Source: Acinetobacter sp. NIPH 2100
GTDB taxonomy: Bacteria; Pseudomonadota; Gammaproteobacteria; Pseudomonadales; Moraxellaceae
Direction: 5' to 3'
NCBI RefSeq assembly: GCF_000369805.1
Contig: NZ_KB850224.1
Location: forward strand, 3,514,460 to 3,578,459
DNA: 64,000 nt
Below, piece by piece: positions 19,887-29,121 of the stretch. A program made the position numbers and the translations under genes. Within the stretch, counting starts at the first letter, position 1, and the number at the start of each line of letters is the position of its first letter. The notes beneath the pieces were generated by a model, which ran no database searches, was not told where the DNA came from, and saw only the letters and a program-made list of their open reading frames with translations.

Positions 19887-20303
19887 TTAATTTAAATATT
19901 CTCTGAGTTGCTCCAATCGCTCACTATATTTTTGCATCGGACAAAACTCATACATCGGTGAACCGATATAAGCACCGGCGTTACGGCACTCTTGATCGAC
20001 AAAATTTTTCCAGAGCTGTTGTGATTTCATGATGTCGTTATAGCGTTCAGGCTGCTTATATTCCTGACTCTGTTTTTTAATTTGATCCAATAACTGCACA
20101 ATCTGCTTTGCATATAAAGTTTTGGTTCTGGTACTACAGATCTCCACCACAGCATTATTGATATTCCCCAGTTTTAGCTGTTGAATGGTGTCATCAACAC
20201 ATTGGCTATAGGGATCTGCTGCTTTATCCTGCGCTTTGGCAAATACACTGGCACTCACACAAACCATTGCAAGCAATGCCACTTTGAATATTAATTTCGT
20301 CAT
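19887..20303 (-). CDS. LprI-like (DUF1311) periplasmic protein
   Basis: 138 residues with a cleavable signal peptide (cleavage near VFAKAQ). The mature part carries four conserved cysteines and the C-terminal signature LWKNFVDQEC, then a GSPMYEFC segment and a helix ERLEQLREYL, as in the DUF1311/LprI family. Mycobacterial LprI inhibits lysozyme; a similar protective role is possible but unproven. AGAG precedes the ATG. Single gene. Confidence 0.7.
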   Translation of the reverse strand: MTKLIFKVALLAMVCVSASVFAKAQDKAADPYSQCVDDTIQQLKLGNINNAVVEICSTRTKTLYAKQIVQLLDQIKKQSQEYKQPERYNDIMKSQQLWKNFVDQECRNAGAYIGSPMYEFCPMQKYSERLEQLREYLN

Positions 20304-20450
20304 TGTTCAGCTCTTTTGTTGTCATTATCTTTTAAAATCATCATCAAACATTGCTGCCCAACTTTTTTGAGAAGTCGGAATCACGACTAAAATTTTTACA
20401 TTCTCTTTTAGATAAAACAATACGAAAATCGATCAGAACATTGGATATAT

Positions 20451-20482
20451 AAAAGAAGCAGCCAACGCTTAGGCTGCTTCTT
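20451..20482 (-). terminator. Terminator of the AztD-like gene
   Basis: AAGAAGCAGCC and GGCTGCTTCTT (20453-20463 / 20472-20482) form an 11-bp stem. On the minus strand it is followed by a T-rich tract. Confidence 0.8.
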
Positions 20483-20496
20483 CGCACATAATAGGA

Positions 20497-21762
20497 TTAA
20501 GATGCTTTTACGACACCCAACCAAGTAAAGGTATTGGGTACATCATTCAGCTGAATGGTTTGTTTAATTTTTAGATTGTTCAAATCCAGCTCTACAATCG
20601 TTTTTGCTTGTGTATCATTGATGAAAATCGTATCTGTCGCTGCATTGACTGCTAGACGGCTTTTTGCAAGTTCGGTTGCATTGACGTTCGCGATTGCTTT
20701 GATTTGCCCAAGACGTTTCCAGTTTTGACTATCAATCACATGTACAACACCAGCACTATCCAAAATCGCTAAATAACGACCCGATGCATTGACCACCTGT
20801 TGCAAGCGTTTAACTGGTGTCGTTCCATCGGCTTCTTTTGCTGCTAAGGACCAATCTAAACTGGTGGCATTCAAGTTCTTCGGATCAACAATAAATAAAG
20901 CGTGGGTCCCCGTTGCAAAGGCTGCAAACTTGTCTAGCTTTTCATGTGCTGCAATCGTGGTAATTCTCTGGTCAATCAGGACCTTCTTATCAGCAAACTG
21001 TTGACCTTTCTGCTCGACCATCAATACACCATCTTCACAACCGAAAGCAGCATAAGTTTGAATTGAAGCAGCGCCATGTAAACGGTTACATGCATTTTTT
21101 AGCGTTTGCTCTTCATGGAAATGATCGCCATGCAACTCGTAGCTTTTCACCAGACTCAGCGTCTCTGCATCTTTCGGCAGGTAAGTACTTAATACATAGC
21201 CCCCACGTGGTTCTGCAACACCATGATGTTTTTTCGGTAGTTTCTGAGTTGAAATTGCTTGTGTTTCAATTGCAAGATCATTAAATACATCAAACTTGGA
21301 AACCTCCGAGTCGCTTCCATCATAGAACAATGCCGCCAGACCATTAAAACTCCGATAATGTGCTGGTGTGGCTCCTTTCAGCTGAAAGGCCAATAAATTG
21401 GGTGCATTACGTTGCAAAGCACCATTTTTATTAAAGATTCCGCCATCCGCAAACTGAACAATTCCTTCGTTGCGACTCAACATCACGGCATAACGCGATT
21501 GGGGACTGCTATACATCGCAGAGGGAGCCGAACTCAACGCTGTTGTATGGATTAACTTCTGCTCTTTTAGATCATAAATGGTCAGTAAGGGTCGTACTGC
21601 ATCTGCGTTGGCAATGACTAAACGACCTTGATCGCTTTGTGCAGGTTGCTCTGGTTTTGGTGTCACAGCAGAAGTTGAACTGGATGAATCCCCTCCACAT
21701 GCCGACAGCAACACACTACTCAATAATGCACCAAGTACATAATGATGTTTTACACGCTTCAC
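20497..21762 (-). CDS. AztD-like zinc metallochaperone, lipoprotein-type beta-propeller
   Basis: 421 residues from the GTG at 21762, which has AAGG 8 nt upstream; longer starts would overlap a Zur-type operator. A lipobox LSAC (Cys near 22) is followed by a Ser/Thr linker, then repeated strand blades typical of a propeller (TIYDLKEQKLIHT, LHVID-type units). A His-rich loop (ELHGDHFHEEQ), then CNRLHGAASIQTYAAFGCEDGVL with two Cys, resembles AztD, the periplasmic zinc chaperone that loads AztC. No aztABC genes are nearby. Zinc-responsive control by Zur fits this assignment. Confidence 0.7.
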   Translation of the reverse strand: MKRVKHHYVLGALLSSVLLSACGGDSSSSTSAVTPKPEQPAQSDQGRLVIANADAVRPLLTIYDLKEQKLIHTTALSSAPSAMYSSPQSRYAVMLSRNEGIVQFADGGIFNKNGALQRNAPNLLAFQLKGATPAHYRSFNGLAALFYDGSDSEVSKFDVFNDLAIETQAISTQKLPKKHHGVAEPRGGYVLSTYLPKDAETLSLVKSYELHGDHFHEEQTLKNACNRLHGAASIQTYAAFGCEDGVLMVEQKGQQFADKKVLIDQRITTIAAHEKLDKFAAFATGTHALFIVDPKNLNATSLDWSLAAKEADGTTPVKRLQQVVNASGRYLAILDSAGVVHVIDSQNWKRLGQIKAIANVNATELAKSRLAVNAATDTIFINDTQAKTIVELDLNNLKIKQTIQLNDVPNTFTWLGVVKAS

Positions 21763-21799
21763 TCTATTTTCCTTATTGGATGAATAATTTTGAATTATT

Positions 21800-21817
21800 G
21801 TTACGTTATAACATAAC
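21800..21817. promoter_or_regulatory. Zur-type operator upstream of the AztD-like gene
   Basis: GTTACGTTATAACATAAC is an 18-bp near-perfect palindrome (a single mismatched pair) with the GTTATAAC core found in gammaproteobacterial Zur boxes. It lies 38 bp upstream of the chosen start codon. Confidence 0.7.
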
Positions 21818-21888
21818 AATAACAGATCATTCATCTATTTTTAAGCTTTGTTTGAATGAGCGGTTTTTAAAGATAATCAGAAACGTTG

Positions 21889-22683
21889 TTAAACATATTT
21901 TTCATTCAGATAACGCCAATAACGTTTTGGCAAATATTGCACATGCAATTTGATATTTTGCCGTTCTTTGATATTGATACTATTAAAATAATCTTTCCAA
22001 AGTTGGTCGTATAAAACTTCCTGTTCATCCAGCTGCAACTGGAAACTCTGGCTGCTGCCATTTTGGAGATTACGATCGATCTGATTGGCATCCATACCCA
22101 CCTCATGGACATCATGCAGATCATAGTAGAGTCCATATTTGCGTTGTTCATCATAAATCAGCCAACGCTGATCCTGATAACGGCGTCTAAAATGTGGCTG
22201 AATCAAAGGCAGAACATTAAAATCGGGTCGGACCAAACTTAAAAACAATCCATCTGTAGTCTTCTTAAAACGCACAAAAGCTTCCATCCGATGCTTCTCA
22301 CGCCCAACTTTTTTAGTCCATTGCGAAATGGCTAATACACTCGGATGTAAATAGTCTTTTTCGACTGAAAACTGCTGCTGAAACACATAAACACAGTAAT
22401 TGAATAGATGCTGATAGGCTTCAAGCGACTCAGATAACGAAGCAAAGTAAAATTGTCTTAGCGCAGATCTAGATAGTTTTTGCTGTAGAGCCGACCAGAC
22501 CCGTTGTGCATGTTGCTCATGATTGGGAATCTCAACCACAGTCGAAAATAAGCCATGCTGGGCACCTTCAGTTAAACACAGTTGAACTTGGAACTCTTTA
22601 AACTGAAAGGCACGAAATACACAATTGAGCAGCCCCACCATCGAACCATCAAAATAATAATAAGCAACACCTCCACCCAACAT
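21889..22683 (-). CDS. DUF4130 (TIGR03915-type) putative DNA repair protein
   Basis: 264 residues. The N-terminus YYYFDGSMVGLLNCVFRAF is the family's opening; the DUF4130 domain follows with SQWTKKVGREKHRMEAFVRFKKT near 145-170 and a LPLIQPHFRRRYQDQRWLIYDEQRKYGLYY block near 185-215. The family occurs beside a radical SAM protein or fused to UdgX-type uracil-DNA glycosylases, hence the proposed DNA-repair role, which lacks biochemical proof as far as I know. It starts 2 bp after the radical SAM gene, so the two are almost certainly co-translated. Confidence 0.85.
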   Translation of the reverse strand: MLGGGVAYYYFDGSMVGLLNCVFRAFQFKEFQVQLCLTEGAQHGLFSTVVEIPNHEQHAQRVWSALQQKLSRSALRQFYFASLSESLEAYQHLFNYCVYVFQQQFSVEKDYLHPSVLAISQWTKKVGREKHRMEAFVRFKKTTDGLFLSLVRPDFNVLPLIQPHFRRRYQDQRWLIYDEQRKYGLYYDLHDVHEVGMDANQIDRNLQNGSSQSFQLQLDEQEVLYDQLWKDYFNSINIKERQNIKLHVQYLPKRYWRYLNEKYV

Positions 22684-22685
22684 GA

Positions 22686-23948
22686 TTAAAATCCCAAACT
22701 CAATTGAGGTGAAAGCTGTTTAACGTATTTGGATGAACCTTGGGTTAAAATTTGCTGACGAATAAAACTGGAAGAAAATTCTTTCTGGAAGCGAGGGCTG
22801 TCTTCACAGCGAATAAAGAACTTTGCCCGTGAATACGCCACACCGAGCTGTTTCAACAAGTCGATATGGATCTTGCCAAAACGACGAGCTTGCACAATTT
22901 TCTTAGTTGATTTCACCCCAATCCCGGGTACACGCAAAATCATGTGGTAGTCGGCATGATTTAAATCCACGGGAAAATGCTCTGGATGACGCAATGCCCA
23001 GCTCAGTTTTGGGTCAACGTCTAAATCTAGGTGCGGGAAACGTTCATTGACAATTTCATTGACCTGAAAACCATAGAAACGCATCAACCAGTCACTTTGA
23101 TACAGTCGATTTTCGCGTAATAACGGCGGTGCTGAACCGACCGCAGGTAAATAATTGTTTTCGGTATTGATCGGGACATAACCTGAAAAATAGACCCGCT
23201 TTAATTTAAATTCCTTGTAATGCCGATCTGCCATAAACAACACATCTTGATCGGTTTCCTGATGGGCGCCGACCACCATTTGTGTGGTTTGCCCTGCGGG
23301 GACATATTTCGGTACATGCTTGATAATCTGACGTTCATCTTTCAACTGAATCAGCCGATCTCGAACCAATCCTAAATCTTTTTGCACCTCTTGATGTGAC
23401 TTTTCGGGGGCAAAGGCTTTTAATCCCACCTCGGTAGGCATTTCTAAATTAATACTCATTCGGTCAGCATACAGGCCTGCTTCATGAATCAATTCAGGGG
23501 AAGCACCAGGAATGGTTTTAAGATGAATATAGCCATTAAAGTTTTCTTCTAGGCGTAGTTTTTTCACCACTTGAAGCACGCGCTCCATGGTGTAGTCTGC
23601 GGATTTAAAAATACCTGAACTCAGAAACAGCCCTTCAATATAGTTACGTCGATAGAAATTAATGGTCAGGTCAACCACTTCCTGTACTGTAAATGCAGCC
23701 CGTTTCACATCATTGGAACGACGTGATACGCAATAGGCACAGTCAAAAATACAGACATTACTGAAGAGGATTTTCAGCAGAGAAACACAGCGTCCATCAT
23801 CGGTATAGCTATGGCAAATCCCTGCCCGACTCGCGTCGCCTAGACCTTTGTCTTTATTTTTACGGTCACTGCCACTGGAGGAACAGGACACATCATATTT
23901 GGCAGCGTCCGCTAAAATTTGCAGCTTTTCACGAATGCGATCAGACAT
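22686..23948 (-). CDS. Putative DNA modification/repair radical SAM protein (TIGR03916-type)
   Basis: 420 residues. The radical SAM cluster CIFDCAYC (CxxxCxxC) lies near 71-78. Upstream cysteines in the CHSYTDDGRC region could hold another site. A helix-hairpin-helix DNA-binding motif (LRVPGIGVKSTKKIVQARR) near 328-346 supports action on DNA. With the adjacent DUF4130 protein this is the known but uncharacterised two-gene pair. Predicted: a radical reaction on damaged or modified DNA. A perfect inverted repeat lies about 80 bp upstream. Confidence 0.88.
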   Translation of the reverse strand: MSDRIREKLQILADAAKYDVSCSSSGSDRKNKDKGLGDASRAGICHSYTDDGRCVSLLKILFSNVCIFDCAYCVSRRSNDVKRAAFTVQEVVDLTINFYRRNYIEGLFLSSGIFKSADYTMERVLQVVKKLRLEENFNGYIHLKTIPGASPELIHEAGLYADRMSINLEMPTEVGLKAFAPEKSHQEVQKDLGLVRDRLIQLKDERQIIKHVPKYVPAGQTTQMVVGAHQETDQDVLFMADRHYKEFKLKRVYFSGYVPINTENNYLPAVGSAPPLLRENRLYQSDWLMRFYGFQVNEIVNERFPHLDLDVDPKLSWALRHPEHFPVDLNHADYHMILRVPGIGVKSTKKIVQARRFGKIHIDLLKQLGVAYSRAKFFIRCEDSPRFQKEFSSSFIRQQILTQGSSKYVKQLSPQLSLGF

Positions 23949-24030
23949 TTCAAACGACCTGAAGAAAACAGAGAATATCGTTTTAAAATTAGCATTTCAA
24001 AGTTGTGAAATTAAGAGCATGTGAGATGCA

Positions 24031-24051
24031 ATACGTCATGAGGTGACGTAT
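24031..24051. promoter_or_regulatory. Perfect inverted repeat upstream of the radical SAM operon
   Basis: ATACGTCA and TGACGTAT flank a 5-nt spacer (TGAGG). It lies about 80 bp upstream of the radical SAM start and 115 bp before the divergent membrane-protein gene, in an operator-like position. It is unlike the UmuDAb damage operator of Acinetobacter. Confidence 0.4.
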
Positions 24052-24165
24052 AGTTGTGGATCGAGGATTTGTGATGATCAAAAATTATGATAATTCAATG
24101 TAATAGCTTGATTAACTCCACACCAAAATATAAGCAATTGAAATACCTAAAGATTTTAAAAAACC

Positions 24166-24666
24166 ATGAAACCCATACTTCAAAAACTTGCGCAACCATT
24201 CACTCAAAAACTTATTGTCAGCAAAGCACAAATTCGGCGCTGTTTGATCCAAACACCCTTCTATGCCAGTATTCCCATCTATTTTATATTTGTCGCTTTT
24301 TTTGCACCTGATAATTACTTTTCCATAGAAATATTAAAAGTATTCTATGAGGTGTTCTTGGTTGTCCTGTACATTGCATTGATCTATTTCATTCTCGTTT
24401 TTCTTCCAACCTATTTTGTGCAACTGTTGCTACGAAAATACCAAGTGCTGTATTTCTTTTCCATTATGGCTTATGCCCTTTTATTTACTGTTGTTGTCCC
24501 TAGCCTAATCATTATTTTAAATACCGCTCAAATCAATATCATCTCATTTAGATTTTTTCTGATTTTCTGTTGCTTCTCTCTCACCTTTGCCATCACCAAC
24601 TGGATTTTATTACTGAGAAGCATCCATAAAGCTCAGACCTCTTCAAAGCTGAAATTCCCCAACTAG
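24166..24666 (+). CDS. Small multi-span membrane protein, unknown
   Basis: 166 residues with four hydrophobic segments (roughly 35-53, 65-88, 100-120 and 128-150) and a polar C-terminus. No conserved motif is recognised. The ATG lacks a clear ribosome site. It is divergent from the radical SAM pair and 69 bp upstream of glyQ in the same direction. Probably a real inner-membrane protein, function unknown. Confidence 0.65.
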   Translation: MKPILQKLAQPFTQKLIVSKAQIRRCLIQTPFYASIPIYFIFVAFFAPDNYFSIEILKVFYEVFLVVLYIALIYFILVFLPTYFVQLLLRKYQVLYFFSIMAYALLFTVVVPSLIIILNTAQINIISFRFFLIFCCFSLTFAITNWILLLRSIHKAQTSSKLKFPN

Positions 24667-24734
24667 CCTTTGCCACTCCTCTACAAAATCCTTATACTTA
24701 ACCACAATTTTTGTTTGATTCCAGTGGATGCACC

Positions 24735-25724
24735 ATGAGTCGTGCTATATCGCATATTGACACATTTCAGGGCTTGATTCTTGCCCTACAAAACTATTGG
24801 GCGGAGCAAGGCTGCGTCGTATTACAACCATATGATATGGAAATGGGCGCAGGTACATTCCACACTGCAACCTTCTTACGTGCATTGGGGCCAGAAACCT
24901 GGAACGCGGCTTATGTTCAACCATCACGTCGTCCGAAAGACGGTCGTTATGGTGAAAACCCGAACCGTTTACAACACTACTATCAGTTCCAAGTGGTACT
25001 TAAGCCAAACCCAGACAATATCCAGCAGCTTTATCTCGATTCATTAAAAGCAATCGGCATTGATACGCTCACACACGACATCCGTTTCGTCGAAGACAAC
25101 TGGGAATCTCCAACACTTGGCGCATGGGGCTTAGGTTGGGAAGTTTGGTTGAATGGTATGGAAGTGACTCAGTTCACTTACTTCCAGCAAGTTGGTGGTA
25201 TTGAATGCTATCCAGTCACAGGTGAGATCACTTACGGTTTAGAACGTCTGGCAATGTACCTGCAAGGTGTAGACTCTGTTTACGATCTAGTTTGGACTAA
25301 AGGTCAATTCGGTACAGTAACTTACGGTGATGTATTCCATCAAAACGAAGTTGAGCAATCAACCTATAACTTCGAATACGCACCAGTCGATAAAATGTTT
25401 GAATTGTTCGACTTCTACGAAGCTGAAGCATCTCGTTTAATCGAAGCTGAACTGCCACTTCCTGCATACGAACAAGTAATCAAAGCATCGCATTGCTTTA
25501 ACTTGCTCGATGCACGCGGTGCGATTTCTGTGACTGAACGTCAACGTTATATTTTACGTGTGCGTACTTTGGCGCGTTCAATTGCACAAAGTTATGTGGC
25601 AGCCCGTGCCAAACTTGGTTTCCCAATGGCAGAACCACATTTACGTGATGAAGTATTGGCTCAACTGAAAGCACAAGTTGAAGCAGAAGCAGCCCAAGCT
25701 GAAAAAGCGAAGGAGAATAAATAA
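24735..25724 (+). CDS. glyQ: Glycyl-tRNA synthetase alpha subunit
   Basis: 329 residues from the ATG at 24735; the family N-terminus [25 protein letters not shown] begins a few residues later, so the upstream frame extension is not coding. Class II motifs are visible, including [27 protein letters not shown] and [13 protein letters not shown], and [14 protein letters not shown]. The alpha subunit forms the catalytic core of the (alpha beta)2 enzyme that charges tRNA-Gly. Its stop overlaps the glyS start by one base. Confidence 0.97.
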   Translation: MSRAISHIDTFQGLILALQNYWAEQGCVVLQPYDMEMGAGTFHTATFLRALGPETWNAAYVQPSRRPKDGRYGENPNRLQHYYQFQVVLKPNPDNIQQLYLDSLKAIGIDTLTHDIRFVEDNWESPTLGAWGLGWEVWLNGMEVTQFTYFQQVGGIECYPVTGEITYGLERLAMYLQGVDSVYDLVWTKGQFGTVTYGDVFHQNEVEQSTYNFEYAPVDKMFELFDFYEAEASRLIEAELPLPAYEQVIKASHCFNLLDARGAISVTERQRYILRVRTLARSIAQSYVAARAKLGFPMAEPHLRDEVLAQLKAQVEAEAAQAEKAKENK

Positions 25725-27793
25725 TGACTCAACATACAGTTTTATTCGAACTTGGCTGTGAAGAACTTCCACCAAAAAGCTTAAAAACTTTGCGTGATGC
25801 ACTCAAAGCAGAAACTGAAAAAGGCCTAAAAGATGCAGGCTTAAACTTCGCTTCTATCGAAGCCTATGCTGCGCCACGTCGTTTAGCGTTGAAGATTGTT
25901 GATATCGATGCTGCTCAAGCAGACACACAAAAACGTTTTGATGGCCCTGCTGTACAAGCGGCTTATGATGCTGAAGGTAATGCAACTAAAGCACTTGAAG
26001 GCTTTATGCGTGGTCAAGGCATTACGGTTGACCAACTTTCAACTTTCCAAGCTGGTAAAGTTGAGAAAGTGTGCTTCCTAAAAGATGTCAAAGGTCAAAG
26101 CCTTGATGTTTTATTACCGCAAATTTTACAGACAGCATTGGATAACTTACCTATCGCAAAACGTATGCGTTCAGCGGCAAGCCGTACTGAATTCGTACGT
26201 CCAGTAAAATGGGTGGTATTGCTGAAAGATGATCAAGTAGTTGAAGCAACGATTCAAGATCACAAAGCAGGTAACGTGACTTATGGTCATCGTTTCCATG
26301 CGCCTGAAGCCGTGACTTTAGCACATGCAAATGACTACTTGGCGACTTTAGAACAAGCCTATGTGGTTGCGAACTTTGAAAAGCGTCAAGCGACGATTCA
26401 AGAGCAAGTGAAAAAGCTAGCTGATGAAGTGAATGCGACTGCGATTGTACCAGCAGATTTGCTTGATGAAGTGACTAGCTTGGTTGAATGGCCAGTTGCT
26501 TTACGTGCTACTTTCGAAGAGCGTTATTTAGCTGTTCCACAAGAAGCTTTGATTACCACCATGCAGGATAACCAGAAATATTTCTGTTTAATCAACGCCG
26601 AAGGTAAATTACAGCCTTACTTCATTACCATTTCAAATATTGAGTCGAAAGATCCGATTCAAATTATTGAAGGAAATGAGAAAGTTGTACGCCCTCGTTT
26701 GTCTGATGCGGAATTCTTCTTCTTACAAGACCAAAAGCAACCGCTTGCATCTCGTAAAGAAAAATTAGCCAACATGGTGTTCCAAGCGCAATTGGGCACA
26801 CTTTGGGATAAATCAGAACGTATTGCTAAATTGGCTGTGGCATTATCTCCAATTACGGGTGCCAATGTTGCTGATGCTGAGAAAGCAGCATTACTGGCTA
26901 AATGTGACTTAACTTCTGAACTCGTGGGTGAATTCCCAGAACTTCAAGGGATTGCAGGGACTTACTATGCACGCCTTGAAGGTGAGAATAATGAAGTTGC
27001 CGAAGCTTTAGGTGAGCAGTATTTACCGAAATTTGCGGGTGATGTATTGCCGCAAACCAAGACAGGTACAACCATTGCCCTTGCGGATCGTTTAGATACG
27101 CTAGTGGGTATTTTCGGTATCGGTCAAGCACCAACAGGTTCGAAAGACCCATTTGCATTACGTCGTTCTGCAATCGGTATCTTACGTTTAATCATCGAAA
27201 ATGAATTAGACATTACGATTGAAGAATTGGTGAACTTTGCCTTACAAGGTTATGGCGATGTTGTTAAGGATCATGACAAGACACGTACCGATGCAGTGGC
27301 TTTCCTTGAAGGTCGTTACCGCGCTAAATACGAAGATCAGGGCGTAGCGGTTGATGTGATTCAGGCGGTTCAAGCACTTGCTCCAAAATCTCCACTTGAT
27401 TTTGATAAGCGTGTGACTGCGGTCAATCATTTCCGTACTTTGCCAGAAGCGGCGGCATTGGCTGCGGCAAATAAACGTGTTGCCAATATTCTTGCCAAAG
27501 AAGCAACACCGGAAGGTGCTGTGGTTGAAGCAAATCTGGTTGAAGCTGCTGAAAAAGCACTTTATGCAGAGTTGTCTGCGCTCACGCCTGTGGTTCAGCC
27601 ATTGCTTGCGGCACGTAACTATACCGAAGCTTTGTCTAAGCTTGCTGCGCTTCGTGCACCAATTGATGCCTTCTTTGAAGGCGTGATGGTGATGGCAGAT
27701 GATGCTGAATTAAAAGCCAATCGTTTACGTTTACTCGCTCAATTACGTGATTTATTCACGGCGATTGCTGATGTGAGTGTATTACAGGGTTAA
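25724..27793 (+). CDS. glyS: Glycyl-tRNA synthetase beta subunit
   Basis: 689 residues, full family length. It opens [20 protein letters not shown], shows the [14 protein letters not shown] and [23 protein letters not shown] blocks, an HD-like middle part ([24 protein letters not shown]) and the [16 protein letters not shown] segment. The C-terminal anticodon-binding domain ends in [32 protein letters not shown] lies 8 nt before its ATG, which overlaps the glyQ stop. A strong terminator follows. Confidence 0.97.
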   Translation: MTQHTVLFELGCEELPPKSLKTLRDALKAETEKGLKDAGLNFASIEAYAAPRRLALKIVDIDAAQADTQKRFDGPAVQAAYDAEGNATKALEGFMRGQGITVDQLSTFQAGKVEKVCFLKDVKGQSLDVLLPQILQTALDNLPIAKRMRSAASRTEFVRPVKWVVLLKDDQVVEATIQDHKAGNVTYGHRFHAPEAVTLAHANDYLATLEQAYVVANFEKRQATIQEQVKKLADEVNATAIVPADLLDEVTSLVEWPVALRATFEERYLAVPQEALITTMQDNQKYFCLINAEGKLQPYFITISNIESKDPIQIIEGNEKVVRPRLSDAEFFFLQDQKQPLASRKEKLANMVFQAQLGTLWDKSERIAKLAVALSPITGANVADAEKAALLAKCDLTSELVGEFPELQGIAGTYYARLEGENNEVAEALGEQYLPKFAGDVLPQTKTGTTIALADRLDTLVGIFGIGQAPTGSKDPFALRRSAIGILRLIIENELDITIEELVNFALQGYGDVVKDHDKTRTDAVAFLEGRYRAKYEDQGVAVDVIQAVQALAPKSPLDFDKRVTAVNHFRTLPEAAALAAANKRVANILAKEATPEGAVVEANLVEAAEKALYAELSALTPVVQPLLAARNYTEALSKLAALRAPIDAFFEGVMVMADDAELKANRLRLLAQLRDLFTAIADVSVLQG

Positions 27794-27810
27794 GCAATAA
27801 ATGACGATTT

Positions 27811-27846
27811 AATAAAGGGATCTATGATAGATCCCTTTATTATTTC
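27811..27846 (+). terminator. Terminator downstream of glyQS
   Basis: AATAAAGGGATCTA and TAGATCCCTTTATT form a perfect 14-bp stem around TGA. The T tract after it is short, but the stem is strong. Confidence 0.8.
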
Positions 27847-27969
27847 TCAATAGAAATTCATTCTTTATACATAACTGTATCAATTTCATATCATCCCCAC
27901 TCTTTTCTTCTGCCGACCGATAAGATATAAAATCTCGATTGCGACGCTATCGCTGAAAGGACAGAAAAG

Positions 27970-28395
27970 ATGATGAATAAAGTACAAATATTATGTGTTA
28001 CGACTGCACTAGTGGCATCGTCTTCTCTATGGGCAGCAGATACAGCCAACAACACGACAACCAATGCATCTAATGCTGTGCCTGAAAAAGCCATGCCCTA
28101 TGGTGATAACCCAAGCTTAGGTCGTGTCTTGTTGTATAAAACTGGCAAAGGCATGCAGAATCTCGGTGATTCAATCCAAGGCGCATCTGAAAACACATCG
28201 CAAAAGATGAGTGAAAAATGGAAGAACACCAAAGAATACACTGCTGAACAGTCTGAAATTGTGCAAGAGCAAACCAAGAAAGCGACACAATATACCGCGA
28301 AGAAATGGCAAGACACCAAAGATGCTGTGGTTGGAACCAATGAAGGGAATGTCCCAATCGAACGAGCTGGACTCAGCCAGCCTTCAAATAACTAA
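27970..28395 (+). CDS. Secreted protein with helical Lys/Gln-rich body, unknown
   Basis: 141 residues. AAGGACAG precedes the ATG. A Sec signal peptide is cleaved near SSLWA-AD. The mature part has a conserved-looking GRVLLYKTGKGMQNLGDSIQG stretch, then a helical region with KWKNTKEYTAEQSEI and TQYTAKKWQDTKDAVVG. The imperfect KW/T/K repeats recall LEA- or apolipoprotein-like amphipathic helices, and the gene at 31485 has a similar K-N-T-K-D-Y-A motif. Function unknown. Confidence 0.7.
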   Translation: MMNKVQILCVTTALVASSSLWAADTANNTTTNASNAVPEKAMPYGDNPSLGRVLLYKTGKGMQNLGDSIQGASENTSQKMSEKWKNTKEYTAEQSEIVQEQTKKATQYTAKKWQDTKDAVVGTNEGNVPIERAGLSQPSNN

Positions 28396-28401
28396 ATCCA
28401 G

Positions 28402-28426
28402 AACCTCTACGCAGTAGAGGTTTTTT
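28402..28426 (+). terminator. Terminator after the 27970 gene
   Basis: AACCTCTAC and GTAGAGGTT pair around GCA, followed by a T tract. Confidence 0.88.
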
Positions 28427-28616
28427 ATGCTGCGTAGTTCAGCAAAATAGTGCTTTACCTTCCCCCTATCAAAGACCATTTGCTCACATTGCTTCAGTTA
28501 TAGTGATTTGAAAAATAGGCTTTAAATTTACAGTGTATGCTCAAAACATTCCTTGAACTTCACGATTTTTGCCGACACACTCAAGTGCATAAATTCATAG
28601 GACTGGAATTTTGCAC

Positions 28617-29027
28617 ATGACGCGATACCCTTTTAAAATTATTTTACTCACCTGCATCAGTGCGATCAGCTTTACTGCCTGCTCTACACTTTCCTCAACG
28701 AACACCACGGCCCAATCCTTGCAGCAAGTAAAGAATATTGGTGCATCACCCTCAACTGAAGGTAATCTTGCAAAACTGATCAAGCAGGAAAATCACTGCA
28801 TGATTGAGTTTACTGGCTATTTCGATGGCGGTCAGGCCATTGAACATTGGGCCTTTAATCAAAATGGTTTAATTTCAGCAAGCTCAACCACTCAGCACTA
28901 TAAAGATAAATCGCTTGCTCAACCAACGACAGCAACTGCCTTTGATGTGCAAGATGCGACCGTTCAAGCCAATTTTCAAAAACTACAAAGTAATTTCAGC
29001 GCGAATAAGCTAGCGCAATGTCATTAA
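28617..29027 (+). CDS. Small lipoprotein, unknown
   Basis: 136 residues from the ATG at 28617 (a TTG two codons earlier is less likely). Lipobox FTAC with Cys near 23. The mature part has CMIEFTGYFDGGQAIEHWAFNQNGLISASSTT, a strand-rich block, and ends in a Cys-His. No family recognised. Its last codons and the spacer after them are partly repeated near 32210-32240, where they mark the left end of the duplicated protease segment. Confidence 0.7.
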   Translation: MTRYPFKIILLTCISAISFTACSTLSSTNTTAQSLQQVKNIGASPSTEGNLAKLIKQENHCMIEFTGYFDGGQAIEHWAFNQNGLISASSTTQHYKDKSLAQPTTATAFDVQDATVQANFQKLQSNFSANKLAQCH

Positions 29028-29033
29028 TCCTAT

Positions 29034-29070
29034 AAAAAAACTCGCTGCATCTATCTCTAGCTGCAACGAG
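29034..29070 (-). terminator. Terminator of protease copy A
   Basis: CTCGCTGCA (29041-29049) and TGCAACGAG (29062-29070) pair with one mismatch, followed on the minus strand by seven T. A near-identical copy follows protease B at 32241-32276. Confidence 0.8.
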
Positions 29071-29121
29071 TCATGGCTTTTTAAACTATTTTTGGATCAA
29101 TCTTTAAACTATAAAATAACC

